DNA of 64,000 nucleotides from Spirochaetota bacterium (lineage in GTDB: Bacteria; Spirochaetota; Spirochaetia; SPDA01; JAJSAL01). The stretch lies in the NCBI GenBank assembly GCA_024274705.1, contig JAJSAL010000140.1, positions 1 to 64,000 on the forward strand. The letters are read 5' to 3'. The translations under genes and the position numbers were made by a program. Below the pieces are notes generated by a model. The model made no database searches. It was not told the origin of the DNA and saw nothing but the letters and a program-made list of their open reading frames with translations. Each line of letters opens with the position of its first letter. Within the stretch, counting starts at the first letter, position 1. Below, in pieces: positions 15,850 through 24,908 of this stretch.

Positions 15850-18723
15850 ATGATCAATAAACCGACTGTATTCTTCTGCGTAATGCTGTGCTTAGGCACC
15901 CTGCTTTTCGGACTCGACGATTACCGTACCCGCATCGCAGTCCTTCCCATGTCGAACGAAACCGGGGATGCTCAGTATGACGCAGTATGTTCCACCGTAA
16001 CCGATACGGTTGCCCTGGTCCTGCGTTTTCTCGATGACTATCTCGTTTCCACCAGCGACGACGACCCGGACCTTGAACGTTACAACGCTGCTGATGTTGA
16101 TGCGGTAAAAACGATTTCCGAAGAGAGTGTATATGATGAAATTCTCTACGGTAATGCCGAAACCACCGATTCAGGTGGATTCAAGTTTACCTTATCTATT
16201 TACAACAGGTCTAAAGAAGCAGTCATTATCCAGGAGGAGGTAACAGCAGAAACGCTGCTCGACATCTTTAACGCAGCAGATGAAATTACACTTGCCCTCA
16301 TCTCACATATCAGCGATATCCACGTAGGATTTGGTTCCATCGAACTCATCCAGGAAAGCGGTAAGGGATTTTACCAGGTATATCTCGATAGTAAGAGGGT
16401 CCGTAATCCTAAAAAGCTGTTCAAAACAGTACTTAACGGCTCGTACACTCTTACTATCCACCAGGAACGTATGAAGGGGGATACGGTAGTATTTGAAAAA
16501 ACCGTGGAAGTATATGAAGATCAAACCACGAAAGTGCTGTTTTCCATACCTCCGGCCACTGAGGAGGATTGGGATTATCTGGAAGAGTTGAAAAATAATA
16601 TTGTGCAAACTGCATCAGAACACGAGGGAGATATCGAAGGGTTTTTTAATAAAATTGCAGAATTTCAGAAGGTTACTCAGACAATCAATTACGACAATGA
16701 CCTGATAAAAAGAAGGGATGCCATTCTCGATGAGATCAGCAAAACCGCTACTTCTATGCTTCAGGGCATCATTACCGAAGCTGACCGGAACTATTACAGG
16801 AAAAAACCGAATTTTGAAGATGCGCTGAAAACCTACAATGCCATTTCTCTCCTGGTAAACAATGTGTTCGAATACCGGATAATCGATACTACATCCGAAG
16901 GAATGGAAGGCAGAGAACTGATACAGCCGTTTCTTATAGAACGCTCCCCGGATGGAACACTCTTTGTTATAGATGGAACGGATGAGGTAATCCTCTTCTC
17001 CTTCGACCCGGAAGGCTCCCTGATTGCTTCCATGCCCCTGGGCATCAGCATTGAAGAGTATACCTCCGGGGCCGACTGTGTTGCTGCCGTATCGGCAGGT
17101 GTATACTATCTGGCTCCCGAAGGCGATTCTATTACCGTATTGAATAAATACCTTGAAACACGGCAGACCATCCCGATTCCGGAATATACCCCGGTGTCCG
17201 GCGAATCCGTCCACCTGTCTGTCTCTACCGACGGTATCGTCTATCTCCTCACCGACTCTCAAACCGTTGTCTTCGAGCCGTCGACAGACAAGGACTCTCC
17301 TTCCGAAAGAGATGCAATTATTGAACAGACTATTTCCACTAGTATCATGAATATAACCAACCCCGGCTTAAGTGATATCCGTTTCGATTTATTTTCCCGG
17401 CTCAATATATTCAGTACGAATGCCGGTGCCGTACTGCAGTTGGACCTTCTGGGTAATTTGATTGCAGAAATCCCCCTTACTGAGAGCGAGGAGCGTTCCC
17501 AATTCGCTATCGATACCCTGGGATACTTTTATCTTTCCCTCCCTGAAGAACACAGAATAGTCAAATACAGTCCCGATGGCGGTATGGTAACCTCTTTCGG
17601 TCAATTCGGTGTTGCGCCTGGAGAGTTTTCTTTCCCACAGGGTTTGTGCGTAGACGACGCAGGGACACTCTACGTGGCAGACTCTTACACCGGCCGTGTG
17701 CAGATCATGCAGCTTGTATCTCCTCCTATTCTCCTTCCGGAGGTGGCCCGGTACGGTATGCGTTTTTCCGAGCGGGAGAATAAAACAGAAGAGGCAATAC
17801 GCAAAGTTGGAAACGTAAGGGAACGAATAAAAATAGGTAGAAGTGTAGGAAGCTTCATCGGTGCAGGTCTCTTTGTCGGCGGCTCCCTGGGACTGCATTT
17901 CCTCGCTTCAAACCTGGAAAACAGGGCTATCGACCAGTATTACAGCTACCGGGAGGAGGCTGTCCAGGAAGCCTTGACTGAATTCAAATCCCAATCCACA
18001 GCAAACTGGATATTTTCCCGGATATCCCGCATCGGTGGATATTCGAGTTTCGGAATAGGTGCGATCTTTCTCACTTCGAGTATTCTCATGACCACCGATT
18101 TTGCCGTGCTCAAGCGAAGAACCATTAAAGACCTCCAGTCCGTTCAGTTCGACGGTGATTATCAACTGGATGAAGAAAGATACAGGAGCCTTCAAAGGGC
18201 TAACATGATCGGGTTCTGGACAGGAGTGATGCCACCCATCGCTGGAGGCGGAACAGCCTTAACCCTCTATTTCCTTAAGGATTCATTCACCGTGAAAAAA
18301 GCCGCCCAGGTAACCGCAGCTTCGATCGTGGTTCCCCCCATTTTTTCTCACCTCTACGGAGGGCGGTTTCACCTGGGGCTGCTGGCCGCCGGGCTCATTG
18401 CAGATATACTCGCTCTTTCGACCCTTCTTTCGATAGACCGGCTCGAACTCGAGGATAGTGATATCTATTCCCAAAACCAGACCCTGACAGTCTCTTCGAC
18501 ATGGGCATCGATGGAAAAACAGTTCCCCCTCTATCTTCTCATAAGTGCCGCCTGTATCCGGCTTGGCGCCGGTATTTATGACATGAACAACGGTTGGAAA
18601 GTTACCCATTCCTACAATCAGTACAAGGCTTTAAAGAAAGTGGGACCTGTCGCGGAAGTTTCGGTTTTACCCATTATCGATGCCGACCTGGGTATGGGTG
18701 TGAGCATCAGGATCCAAAAATAG
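15850..18723 (+). CDS. large exported NHL/PEGA-like envelope protein
   Basis: The 957-residue protein starts with a signal peptide (TVFFCVMLCLGTLLFG). Residues about 20-140 resemble a CsgG/TolB-type N-domain (TRIAVLPMSNETGDAQYD). A PEGA-like segment follows (GSIELIQESGKGFYQVYLDSKRV, LNGSYTLTIHQE), then a beta-propeller region with an NHL repeat (FGQFGVAPGEFSFPQGLCVDDAGTLYVADS). The C-terminal third has several hydrophobic stretches (IGAGLFVGGSLGLHF, IAGGGTALTLYF) that may be membrane segments. The likely site is the periplasm, anchored in a membrane. The exact role is unknown; similar multi-domain proteins are common in spirochaetes. Its promoter predicts a leaderless message. Confidence 0.65.
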   Translation: MINKPTVFFCVMLCLGTLLFGLDDYRTRIAVLPMSNETGDAQYDAVCSTVTDTVALVLRFLDDYLVSTSDDDPDLERYNAADVDAVKTISEESVYDEILYGNAETTDSGGFKFTLSIYNRSKEAVIIQEEVTAETLLDIFNAADEITLALISHISDIHVGFGSIELIQESGKGFYQVYLDSKRVRNPKKLFKTVLNGSYTLTIHQERMKGDTVVFEKTVEVYEDQTTKVLFSIPPATEEDWDYLEELKNNIVQTASEHEGDIEGFFNKIAEFQKVTQTINYDNDLIKRRDAILDEISKTATSMLQGIITEADRNYYRKKPNFEDALKTYNAISLLVNNVFEYRIIDTTSEGMEGRELIQPFLIERSPDGTLFVIDGTDEVILFSFDPEGSLIASMPLGISIEEYTSGADCVAAVSAGVYYLAPEGDSITVLNKYLETRQTIPIPEYTPVSGESVHLSVSTDGIVYLLTDSQTVVFEPSTDKDSPSERDAIIEQTISTSIMNITNPGLSDIRFDLFSRLNIFSTNAGAVLQLDLLGNLIAEIPLTESEERSQFAIDTLGYFYLSLPEEHRIVKYSPDGGMVTSFGQFGVAPGEFSFPQGLCVDDAGTLYVADSYTGRVQIMQLVSPPILLPEVARYGMRFSERENKTEEAIRKVGNVRERIKIGRSVGSFIGAGLFVGGSLGLHFLASNLENRAIDQYYSYREEAVQEALTEFKSQSTANWIFSRISRIGGYSSFGIGAIFLTSSILMTTDFAVLKRRTIKDLQSVQFDGDYQLDEERYRSLQRANMIGFWTGVMPPIAGGGTALTLYFLKDSFTVKKAAQVTAASIVVPPIFSHLYGGRFHLGLLAAGLIADILALSTLLSIDRLELEDSDIYSQNQTLTVSSTWASMEKQFPLYLLISAACIRLGAGIYDMNNGWKVTHSYNQYKALKKVGPVAEVSVLPIIDADLGMGVSIRIQK

Positions 18724-18732
18724 ATTCTCAGG

Positions 18733-19269
18733 TTACGGGAAATTGACCAGTTTATAATCCTGCCAGGCAAGCCAGTGGTCGTCTTTCTGCAGTACTTTTT
18801 TGATGACCCGCCCCTGGTCCAGGAATACGCCGGGTCTGTCGATTCTATACCAGCCGTCTTCGTTATCGACAACTGTAATCCCCCGGGCATTCAACTGAAC
18901 TACATTTTTTTCCACAAAAAAGTCTATAGCGAACCAGGGATGGGCATCCTGTCTGCGGTCCGGGTTCCCACTGGTTCTCTGCATTGTAACGATAAGATTG
19001 TTCAGTGAGTACCTTCCACGCTCCACAGGGATAGCTTTATAGGATGCTCCGGGAAAAAACATGATAATAGTTTTCTTCCCCGTGTCTTCCGATTGCAGGG
19101 ACAGTTGAACAGAGACAATTTTATATTCACCCTCTCTGAAATTCGAATCTATATTCGTAGCAATGACAAACAGGCTCTGATAAGGTGAACTCGGTAAAGG
19201 GAGAGACGAACAGGACATGAACACGAGAGGGATCATCACAATCAGGAGAGACAAAACCGGTTTTTTCAT
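18733..19269 (-). CDS. lipoprotein of unknown function
   Basis: The 178-residue protein has a lipobox (MIPLVFMSCSS) and a mostly beta C-terminal domain (EGEYKIVSVQLSLQS, KNVVQLNARGITVVDNEDGWYRI). CAGGAGTT precedes ATG 19269. It is convergent with the large envelope gene and divergent from the inositol monophosphatase gene. No family is recognised. Confidence 0.7.
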   Translation of the reverse strand: MKKPVLSLLIVMIPLVFMSCSSLPLPSSPYQSLFVIATNIDSNFREGEYKIVSVQLSLQSEDTGKKTIIMFFPGASYKAIPVERGRYSLNNLIVTMQRTSGNPDRRQDAHPWFAIDFFVEKNVVQLNARGITVVDNEDGWYRIDRPGVFLDQGRVIKKVLQKDDHWLAWQDYKLVNFP

Positions 19270-19277
19270 AACTCCTG

Positions 19278-19306
19278 ATTGTGAGGTTTTTTCTTCCTCA
19301 TGTCAA
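19278..19306 (-). promoter_or_regulatory. promoter of the lipoprotein gene
   Basis: The minus strand reads TTGACA, 17 bp, CACAAT just upstream of the lipoprotein ribosome binding site. Confidence 0.55.
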
Positions 19307-19357
19307 TTATCCCGCATACCCTTCTCCATTCTTCTGTTCGGTGGTAGTATACCCGCC

Positions 19358-20176
19358 ATGGAAGATATCTTCTTAACAACAGCGAAAACTGCAGCGCTCA
19401 ATGCGGCAAAGATTCATCTATCGTATTTTCAGAAGAGTTACGGCGTTTCCTTCAAGGATGTTCACCATAACGTCGTTACCGATGCGGATATCGAATCTGA
19501 AAAATCCATTGTTCGAACCATACGCTCCGAGTTCCCGGATCACAATTTCATCTGTGAGGAAGGAACGTATACGAAAACAGACTCGCCATATACGTGGATC
19601 ATCGATCCCCTTGATGGTACCGTCAATTTCTCCCGGAACATTCCCCATTTCTGCGTGTCCCTGGCTCTCGCGTATGAGGAAACACTCATTGTCGGTGTTG
19701 TCTATGATCCGGTACGGAAAGAAATGTTTTCCGCGGTAAAGGGAGGCGGAGCTTTCCTGGGTGATAGGCCTGTACATGTAACCGAAACCAGTGATCTGAA
19801 ACAGGCACTTTTGTACACCGGGTTTTATTATGACCGGGGAATGGAGATGAAAAACACCTTGCGCCAGATAGAACGTTTTTTTCTTAAGGGCATTTTGGGA
19901 TTCAGGAGAACAGGTACAGCCGCACTGGACCTCTGTTACGTAGCCTGCGGCAGGGGAGAAGGAGTATGGGAACATAAACTGAGCGCATGGGATACTGCTG
20001 CATCCATCGTTATCCTGAGGGAGGCCGGCGGACGTATCACCGATTTAACCGGCACAGATTTAGGTGTAGAGGATTCCCCCATCGTTGCATCTAACGGTCA
20101 CCTGCATCAGACCATGATCGATGTCATTACCCGGATAATAGACAGCCCCAACCTGCACACAGGCTCATATAGTTGA
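19358..20176 (+). CDS. suhB: inositol monophosphatase family protein
   Basis: The 272-residue product carries the metal-site motifs of the family: EEGTYT near residue 67, WIIDPLDGTVNF with aspartates near 83 and 86, and WDTAAS near 213. It hydrolyses inositol or related sugar phosphates. SuhB members can also serve in rRNA antitermination. The ORF track starts at 19217 inside the divergent lipoprotein gene; ATG 19358 gives the normal family length. No Shine-Dalgarno sequence is present, and TAGTAT ends 7 nt before the ATG, so this message too could be leaderless, although its -35 is poor. Confidence 0.9.
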   Translation: MEDIFLTTAKTAALNAAKIHLSYFQKSYGVSFKDVHHNVVTDADIESEKSIVRTIRSEFPDHNFICEEGTYTKTDSPYTWIIDPLDGTVNFSRNIPHFCVSLALAYEETLIVGVVYDPVRKEMFSAVKGGGAFLGDRPVHVTETSDLKQALLYTGFYYDRGMEMKNTLRQIERFFLKGILGFRRTGTAALDLCYVACGRGEGVWEHKLSAWDTAASIVILREAGGRITDLTGTDLGVEDSPIVASNGHLHQTMIDVITRIIDSPNLHTGSYS

Positions 20177-20180
20177 GCCT
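20161..20180 (+). terminator. short hairpin at the suhB stop codon
   Basis: AGGCTCA and TGAGCCT form a 7-bp stem with a six-base loop, overlapping the TGA stop and followed by TTAACATTAT. It lies between convergent suhB and rpsU and may serve either strand. The T tract is weak. Confidence 0.45.
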
Positions 20181-20217
20181 TTAACATTATGTGCCGGATG
20201 GAACTGGCAGAGAAGCG

Positions 20218-20427
20218 TTAGTAGTTCTTCATTGCCTGGAGCTTCCGCATCTTTTTCATCTGTTTCCGCTCCATAGCCTTTTTCTTCTTGTTTTTTATAG
20301 TAGAGGGTTTTTCGAAGTATGCCCGTTTCTTCCATTCGCGGATAATACCTTCTTTTTCAACCATTCTCTTAAAACGCTTCAGCGCTTTCTCAAGTGGTTC
20401 CCCGACATCAATCCTTACGTAGGCGAT
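20218..20427 (-). CDS. rpsU: 30S ribosomal protein S21 with an ATC start codon
   Basis: No ORF in the track covers this gene because it has no ATG, GTG or TTG start. The minus strand reads GGAGG, seven bases, then ATC GCC TAC GTA. Read with M for the first codon, this is [19 protein letters not shown], the normal bS21 N-terminus. The 69-residue basic product continues [19 protein letters not shown] and ends KLQAMKNY. bS21 joins the 30S late and supports initiation. It is the last gene of recO-thpR-recJ-M23-rpsU, 26 bp after the peptidase gene. The only in-frame ATG lies within the conserved part and would delete 21 residues. Confidence 0.9.
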   Translation of the reverse strand: MAYVRIDVGEPLEKALKRFKRMVEKEGIIREWKKRAYFEKPSTIKNKKKKAMERKQMKKMRKLQAMKNY

Positions 20428-20453
20428 ATAATCACCTCCCTTCTTTGCATAAT

Positions 20454-21383
20454 CTATGGTGTAATAATACTTAAAATGTGGTCTTTGTCAATAATAGCTT
20501 CTTCCACAAATATATACGGATCTACCGGAATTCCGGAAATTCTCATCTCCCAGTGCAGGTGGGGACCTGTTACCAGGCCCGTGGATCCTATGGTACCCAG
20601 GAGTTCTCCGGTGGCAACCATCTGTCCGGGTTCAACCGATAAGGTATCCATATGGAAATAGAGAGAATATACTCCCGGGAGGTGTTCCACCACTGCAGTT
20701 AATCCGGTTAAAATCCTCTCTTTTGCCATGACAACCCGCCCTGCACCGCAGGCATGAACTTCGGTTCCCCGGACGCCGGCAAAGTCTATTCCGTTGTGAA
20801 TCGACGAGGAAGTACGGACATCGGAATAGCGGAAGGTCCGTCTGTCTCCGTAGAAGGAAGTAATCCTTACTTCCTCAACAGGAACGATTATCTCCGAATC
20901 ATGATATATGGCATCGATATTGAACTGGTAGAGTAGTTCTGTAAGTTCCCGGCTTTCCTCTCTCTTTTCCGGTTCGTCGGACTGCCTTAAGGTACTCATG
21001 GCCCCATTCAAAGATATCTGTTCGCTTTTAAAATCTTTCTTATGAACCGTTACCCCTTGTTTTCGAAAGTCGATCCCGCCATTGATACTGTACCGGGCAT
21101 CCAGTATGTACCTGCCTTCTTCAACTGTGGAGGGCACACCTAACAGTGCAGTAACCATATACTTCCCTTCAGCAGGGGCCAAGGGGAACCCATAAGCCCG
21201 GGCAACGATCTGCTCTGAATCCTCCGGTAACAATTGTACATACAGCTCCCCGACAGGGTCTTCTGAAACAATCAGTACCCTGAACACCCCCCCGGGATCC
21301 GCTGAATCGGGGCAATCGAGTATGACATCCGCACATACAAATGAAGACAGAAAGAGGCATAAAACGATGAAGAGGTTTCTCAT
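20454..21383 (-). CDS. exported M23-family metallopeptidase (LytM-like)
   Basis: The 309-residue protein has a signal peptide ([18 protein letters not shown]), a beta-rich N-domain and a C-terminal peptidase M23 domain. Zinc-site motifs are HNGIDFAG near residue 200, LYFHMDTLS and [10 protein letters not shown] near 280. M23 enzymes cut peptidoglycan cross-bridges or activate amidases in the periplasm. The ATG overlaps the end of recJ by 4 bp, so its translation is probably coupled to that of recJ. Confidence 0.9.
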   Translation of the reverse strand: MRNLFIVLCLFLSSFVCADVILDCPDSADPGGVFRVLIVSEDPVGELYVQLLPEDSEQIVARAYGFPLAPAEGKYMVTALLGVPSTVEEGRYILDARYSINGGIDFRKQGVTVHKKDFKSEQISLNGAMSTLRQSDEPEKREESRELTELLYQFNIDAIYHDSEIIVPVEEVRITSFYGDRRTFRYSDVRTSSSIHNGIDFAGVRGTEVHACGAGRVVMAKERILTGLTAVVEHLPGVYSLYFHMDTLSVEPGQMVATGELLGTIGSTGLVTGPHLHWEMRISGIPVDPYIFVEEAIIDKDHILSIITP

Positions 21384-23494
21384 GAAGGTTTCACGTCCAG
21401 AATAGTAAGCTGAAGCGTCTCTGTGTTCTGAAAATAGTTTCTTCCCATTCGGAACACCAGATCAACCGTGTCGCCCAGGGTAAAATCTCTGCCCACCCGC
21501 TGGGAGGCATTCCAGAACACAGCCGGCCATTTATAGCTCTGCGTGTCCACCAACATCCGGACATGTTGTTTGTCAGTTTTTCCGATTAACTCCAGTTCAG
21601 CTATCTTTACCCGGTTCAACTGGAATACCAGAGGAGCATTTGCCTGTCCATACGGTTCGAGTCCCTCAACAATCTGTATCAATTTCGGCGTCATAAAAGA
21701 CAGAGGGATCTCCGCATCTATATTTATGCTTTCCTCAATCTCCTCCGGAGTTTTAATGGTAGAGACATACTGTTTAAGCAGTTCTTTAAGCTTCGGGAAA
21801 TGCTCTTTAGGCATATTGAAACCAGCTGCAAAATCGTGTCCCCCGTAGTCGGTAAACAATCGTGAACAATACTCCAACATGTCATGGACCTTAAAACCAT
21901 CTTTACTCCTCAGGCTCCCTACGGCTTTACCTTCGAGAAAAGCAACCACAATTGCCGTAGTGTTGAAGTATTTCATCAGCCGTACAGCCAGGATACCGGT
22001 AATACCCCGGTGTATCCCTTGATCTCCTATGAGTACCAATTTTCCTTCCAGTTCCTGATGACTTTCCTCTGCAGTATTCCGGACCCGGTCCCATATATCG
22101 TCACCCAGTTTTTTCCGCTTCTTATTGAGGGATACGATTTCATCTGCCAGGTTTTCACAGGTCTCAGGATCATGGGAAAGGAGAAGTTCTACGGCTTTCT
22201 CGGGAACACCCATTCTGCCGGTGGCATTGATCAGCGGAGTTACCTGCCAGGCGATATCGGTTGTACTGAGTTTCTTACCTGCCAGGTTCTGCCGAATCAG
22301 GAGCTGAACCAGCCCTTCCCTATTGGTTCTCTCCAGTATCTTGACGCCCTCCTTTACGATGATCCTGTTCTCGTTTACCAGGGGCATAAGATCTGCAAGG
22401 GTTCCCAAAGCAACCAGATCCAGATTTTTTTCAAAAGTCAGAAACCGTTTTTTCTCCCGGTTAAGATAAAGGGATGTAAATAAATTCACCAGGATATCAA
22501 TTTCGGATAACCGCAGTTTTCGATACCGTGCCAGCCTGCTGCTTTCCCGAATACGGAGCAGACTTTTCTTTTGCAGCGCGGGAAACACATTCCACACCTC
22601 AGGTGCGATATCAGTGAGACCGATCAAAGCTTCCGGACCAAAAACCCTCTTGAGCATATTCAGCTGAAGCTGTTCATCGTACACGTATATTTCAACCCCG
22701 GAAAGAAACGCTGCAATCCTGGAGTTGTCCATCTCTACCATTCCGGGAACGATAATCTCGGTAATCCTGTCGATTTCCACGAAATTAACCACTTTTACCG
22801 CTTCAAGGGTGTACGCTTCATTGCTGGGAAGGATATTTAACAGACAGATTTCATGATTGAAGAGATCTGTCTCGGAAAAGGCAAGGGCCCACAGAAATTT
22901 CGAAACAACTGCACAGCCGCACAAATCACGAAAAGGATACCTTGTATCTTCCAGTTTCGGGTTGATAATGGCATGGGCGGGTGGCAGATCCTCCTGAGGA
23001 TTGTGATGATCAAATACGATGGTGTCAATATTTTTATTATTAGCTGCGATAATCTCCTTGTGATTCGATATACCACAATCTACAGTGATGATAAGCGTTC
23101 CTGAATTGTCGGCGAATTGTTCTACTGCATCGAGAGTAAGCCCGTAGGGGTCGTCCCCGAAAGGAACTGCCCATTGAACATCCATTCCCATGGAGGAAAG
23201 GATTTCAGTCATGAGAACCGTGGATGTAATACCGTCTACATCCCGGTCTCCAAAAACAAGCACCCGCTCCCCCTCTTCCGCCGCACGCCGAACCCGGTCA
23301 ACTGCCGCTTCCATATCTTCGAAGAAGAACGGATTATGAAGGAACCGTGGATCATCTTCAAGAAAAAAGCAGATCTCCTCCGGACCTGATTTATCCCGGC
23401 GGGCAAGTATCGAAGATGTAAGGAGATCCGTTTCATAACGTGATGCTATTTCTCGTACCAGGTCTTTATCTATCTCTTTCTTCTTCCAGATCAT
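21380..23494 (-). CDS. recJ: single-stranded-DNA exonuclease RecJ
   Basis: The 704-residue protein has DHH-family motifs: FGDRDVDGITS (residues 81-91), ITVDCGISNH (137-146), FDHHNP (161-166), then a DHHA1 domain with GGHDFAAGF and a C-terminal OB-like domain. RecJ degrades single-stranded DNA 5'-3' in RecFOR recombination and mismatch repair. Motif I has R where most RecJ have Y (DYDVDG); the metal-binding aspartates are intact. It is longer than the typical 570-580 residues. It lies in one operon with recO, a pathway partner. Confidence 0.93.
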   Translation of the reverse strand: MIWKKKEIDKDLVREIASRYETDLLTSSILARRDKSGPEEICFFLEDDPRFLHNPFFFEDMEAAVDRVRRAAEEGERVLVFGDRDVDGITSTVLMTEILSSMGMDVQWAVPFGDDPYGLTLDAVEQFADNSGTLIITVDCGISNHKEIIAANNKNIDTIVFDHHNPQEDLPPAHAIINPKLEDTRYPFRDLCGCAVVSKFLWALAFSETDLFNHEICLLNILPSNEAYTLEAVKVVNFVEIDRITEIIVPGMVEMDNSRIAAFLSGVEIYVYDEQLQLNMLKRVFGPEALIGLTDIAPEVWNVFPALQKKSLLRIRESSRLARYRKLRLSEIDILVNLFTSLYLNREKKRFLTFEKNLDLVALGTLADLMPLVNENRIIVKEGVKILERTNREGLVQLLIRQNLAGKKLSTTDIAWQVTPLINATGRMGVPEKAVELLLSHDPETCENLADEIVSLNKKRKKLGDDIWDRVRNTAEESHQELEGKLVLIGDQGIHRGITGILAVRLMKYFNTTAIVVAFLEGKAVGSLRSKDGFKVHDMLEYCSRLFTDYGGHDFAAGFNMPKEHFPKLKELLKQYVSTIKTPEEIEESINIDAEIPLSFMTPKLIQIVEGLEPYGQANAPLVFQLNRVKIAELELIGKTDKQHVRMLVDTQSYKWPAVFWNASQRVGRDFTLGDTVDLVFRMGRNYFQNTETLQLTILDVKPS

Positions 23495-23510
23495 ATGGTA
23501 ATATTACATC

Positions 23511-24053
23511 CTATTTCAATTTCCGGAACGCAATCTCCCGGTATTCTGCCCCATGGGGCTTAAGAACAGATTCAAAAAGGGAAACCCTGTCTACCCTGAA
23601 CGCACCCTCCGGTTCTCCCAGGCCGGACAGATCAAGAACCGTGCTGCTCTGTTTCTTTATCCTGGATAAAGTCAGATGCGGTTTGTAGGGTCGCTTATCC
23701 AGGTTCAGAAAGGGGTGAAGGAGATCCTCCAGGTCCCGGTATACCGCTGAACACTCATCCCGGCCTTCGATGATATTGAGAAAAAGGACCCGGGCACGTC
23801 CTAAAGGGGGAAATTTGTCGAAACCATCGTAACTCAGCTTAAAGGAGGGCCTGTCCAGGAGAGGGTGGGATAGAACCTCGCTGTACACCGTTACCATTTC
23901 ATCCTGGACATCACCGAGAAAATGGAGAGTAATGTGGATATTTTCAGACGGCACCCACTTCAGCCCGGGGCACACGCTCCTGCCGGTTTCCACTATCGAT
24001 GAGAGAGCGCTCTTCATCTCATCAGGAAGGGGGAATGCATAAAAGCACCTCAC
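23511..24053 (-). CDS. thpR: RNA 2',3'-cyclic phosphodiesterase (2'-5' RNA ligase family)
   Basis: The 180-residue product has the two HxTx motifs of the 2H phosphoesterase family, IHITLHFLG near residue 39 and PHLTLSRIK near 127, and ends at the usual length. It opens 2',3'-cyclic phosphates on RNA. Its ATG overlaps the recO stop by 4 bp, and recJ starts 16 bp after it. Confidence 0.9.
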   Translation of the reverse strand: MRCFYAFPLPDEMKSALSSIVETGRSVCPGLKWVPSENIHITLHFLGDVQDEMVTVYSEVLSHPLLDRPSFKLSYDGFDKFPPLGRARVLFLNIIEGRDECSAVYRDLEDLLHPFLNLDKRPYKPHLTLSRIKKQSSTVLDLSGLGEPEGAFRVDRVSLFESVLKPHGAEYREIAFRKLK

Positions 24054-24805
24054 AATAGTTCCCTCCCAACATCTACCGTATTGAATGATGATTCAACAGC
24101 ATGCTCGATGATACGCAGTACAACCTGCTTCAGTTCTCTCTGTGTGTTTTTTTCAAGCCCTACAGCCAGAGCCCTGGTAAAATCCAGGTTCTGTGTATAT
24201 TTCAGATAGGCTCTCCCTCCGGAGGGTATTTTTACATCGCTGCTACCGCTGCAGGCCATGCACAGAAAGTCTCCGTCTGGGAAAGAGTAATAGAGATCGC
24301 TCTTTTGATCAAACCCCCTGTTGCAGCTAGAGCAGCTCTCTATTCCCGGTTTAACACCTAGCAAGGTCAAATACCTCCAGATAAACTGGATGATACCCAG
24401 CTCAGTACTTCCGGATTCACCGGTATCGAGATTATTCAGGAGAGCAGACAGGAGGTTGTACGCCTGTCTGAAATCATCTCCGGTACCGTATGACTTAAGG
24501 ATTATTTCACACGCCAGATACGCATTGAAAACTTTTTTCAGATCCCGTTTAAGGCCTTCAAAGTAGGCGAGGCATTCGGCATCGGTAATCTTATAGGTGT
24601 TCTTCACCGGGTCAAAATAGAGATACACCGTCAGAATGTTAAAAACGTTCGTTCTGGAGCTCAGCCGGCTTTTCCCCCTGTATCCCCCATGAGCAATGGC
24701 ATGGATAATACCGGATTCAGGGGTAAAGATGACCACACCTTTATGTATCTCACCAATCCGATAGTTTTTCAGTACGATTGCCTGTAGACGCAGGTTCCTC
24801 TTCAT
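24050..24805 (-). CDS. recO: DNA repair protein RecO
   Basis: The 251-residue protein has the N-terminal OB fold (QAIVLKNYRIGEIHKGVVIFTPESG), a helical middle and a zinc site with CSSC and CMAC (near residues 160-190). RecO loads RecA with RecR and anneals single strands. It is the first gene of the minus-strand repair operon and is divergent from lon across a 103-bp gap with an inverted repeat. Confidence 0.9.
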   Translation of the reverse strand: MKRNLRLQAIVLKNYRIGEIHKGVVIFTPESGIIHAIAHGGYRGKSRLSSRTNVFNILTVYLYFDPVKNTYKITDAECLAYFEGLKRDLKKVFNAYLACEIILKSYGTGDDFRQAYNLLSALLNNLDTGESGSTELGIIQFIWRYLTLLGVKPGIESCSSCNRGFDQKSDLYYSFPDGDFLCMACSGSSDVKIPSGGRAYLKYTQNLDFTRALAVGLEKNTQRELKQVVLRIIEHAVESSFNTVDVGRELL

Positions 24806-24828
24806 CTGCTACGTATCTTCCAGAAAAA

Positions 24829-24866
24829 AAGAGATAAGAACAAGTACTTGCTCTTAGATATCTCTT
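24829..24866. repeat. imperfect palindrome between recO and lon
   Basis: AAGAGATAAGAACAAGT is the near-complement of ACTTGCTCTTAGATATCTCTT, centred on AGTACT. It overlaps the -35 box of the lon promoter and lies about 25 bp upstream of the recO start. It could be an operator for a stress regulator controlling both genes, or a hairpin in a transcript. It does not match CIRCE. Confidence 0.5.
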
Positions 24867-24876
24867 TTCATATATT
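24848..24876 (+). promoter_or_regulatory. promoter of lon
   Basis: TTGCTC, 17 bp, TATATT. The predicted leader is about 26 nt and includes GGGAGG before ATG 24909. Confidence 0.6.
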
Positions 24877-24908
24877 GAAGTATGAACAAACAGCAGGGAG
24901 GTTGAACA

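Noticed and set aside
20191-20661. 156-residue plus-strand ORF
   Set aside because: It is the antisense shadow of rpsU and the end of the M23 peptidase gene.
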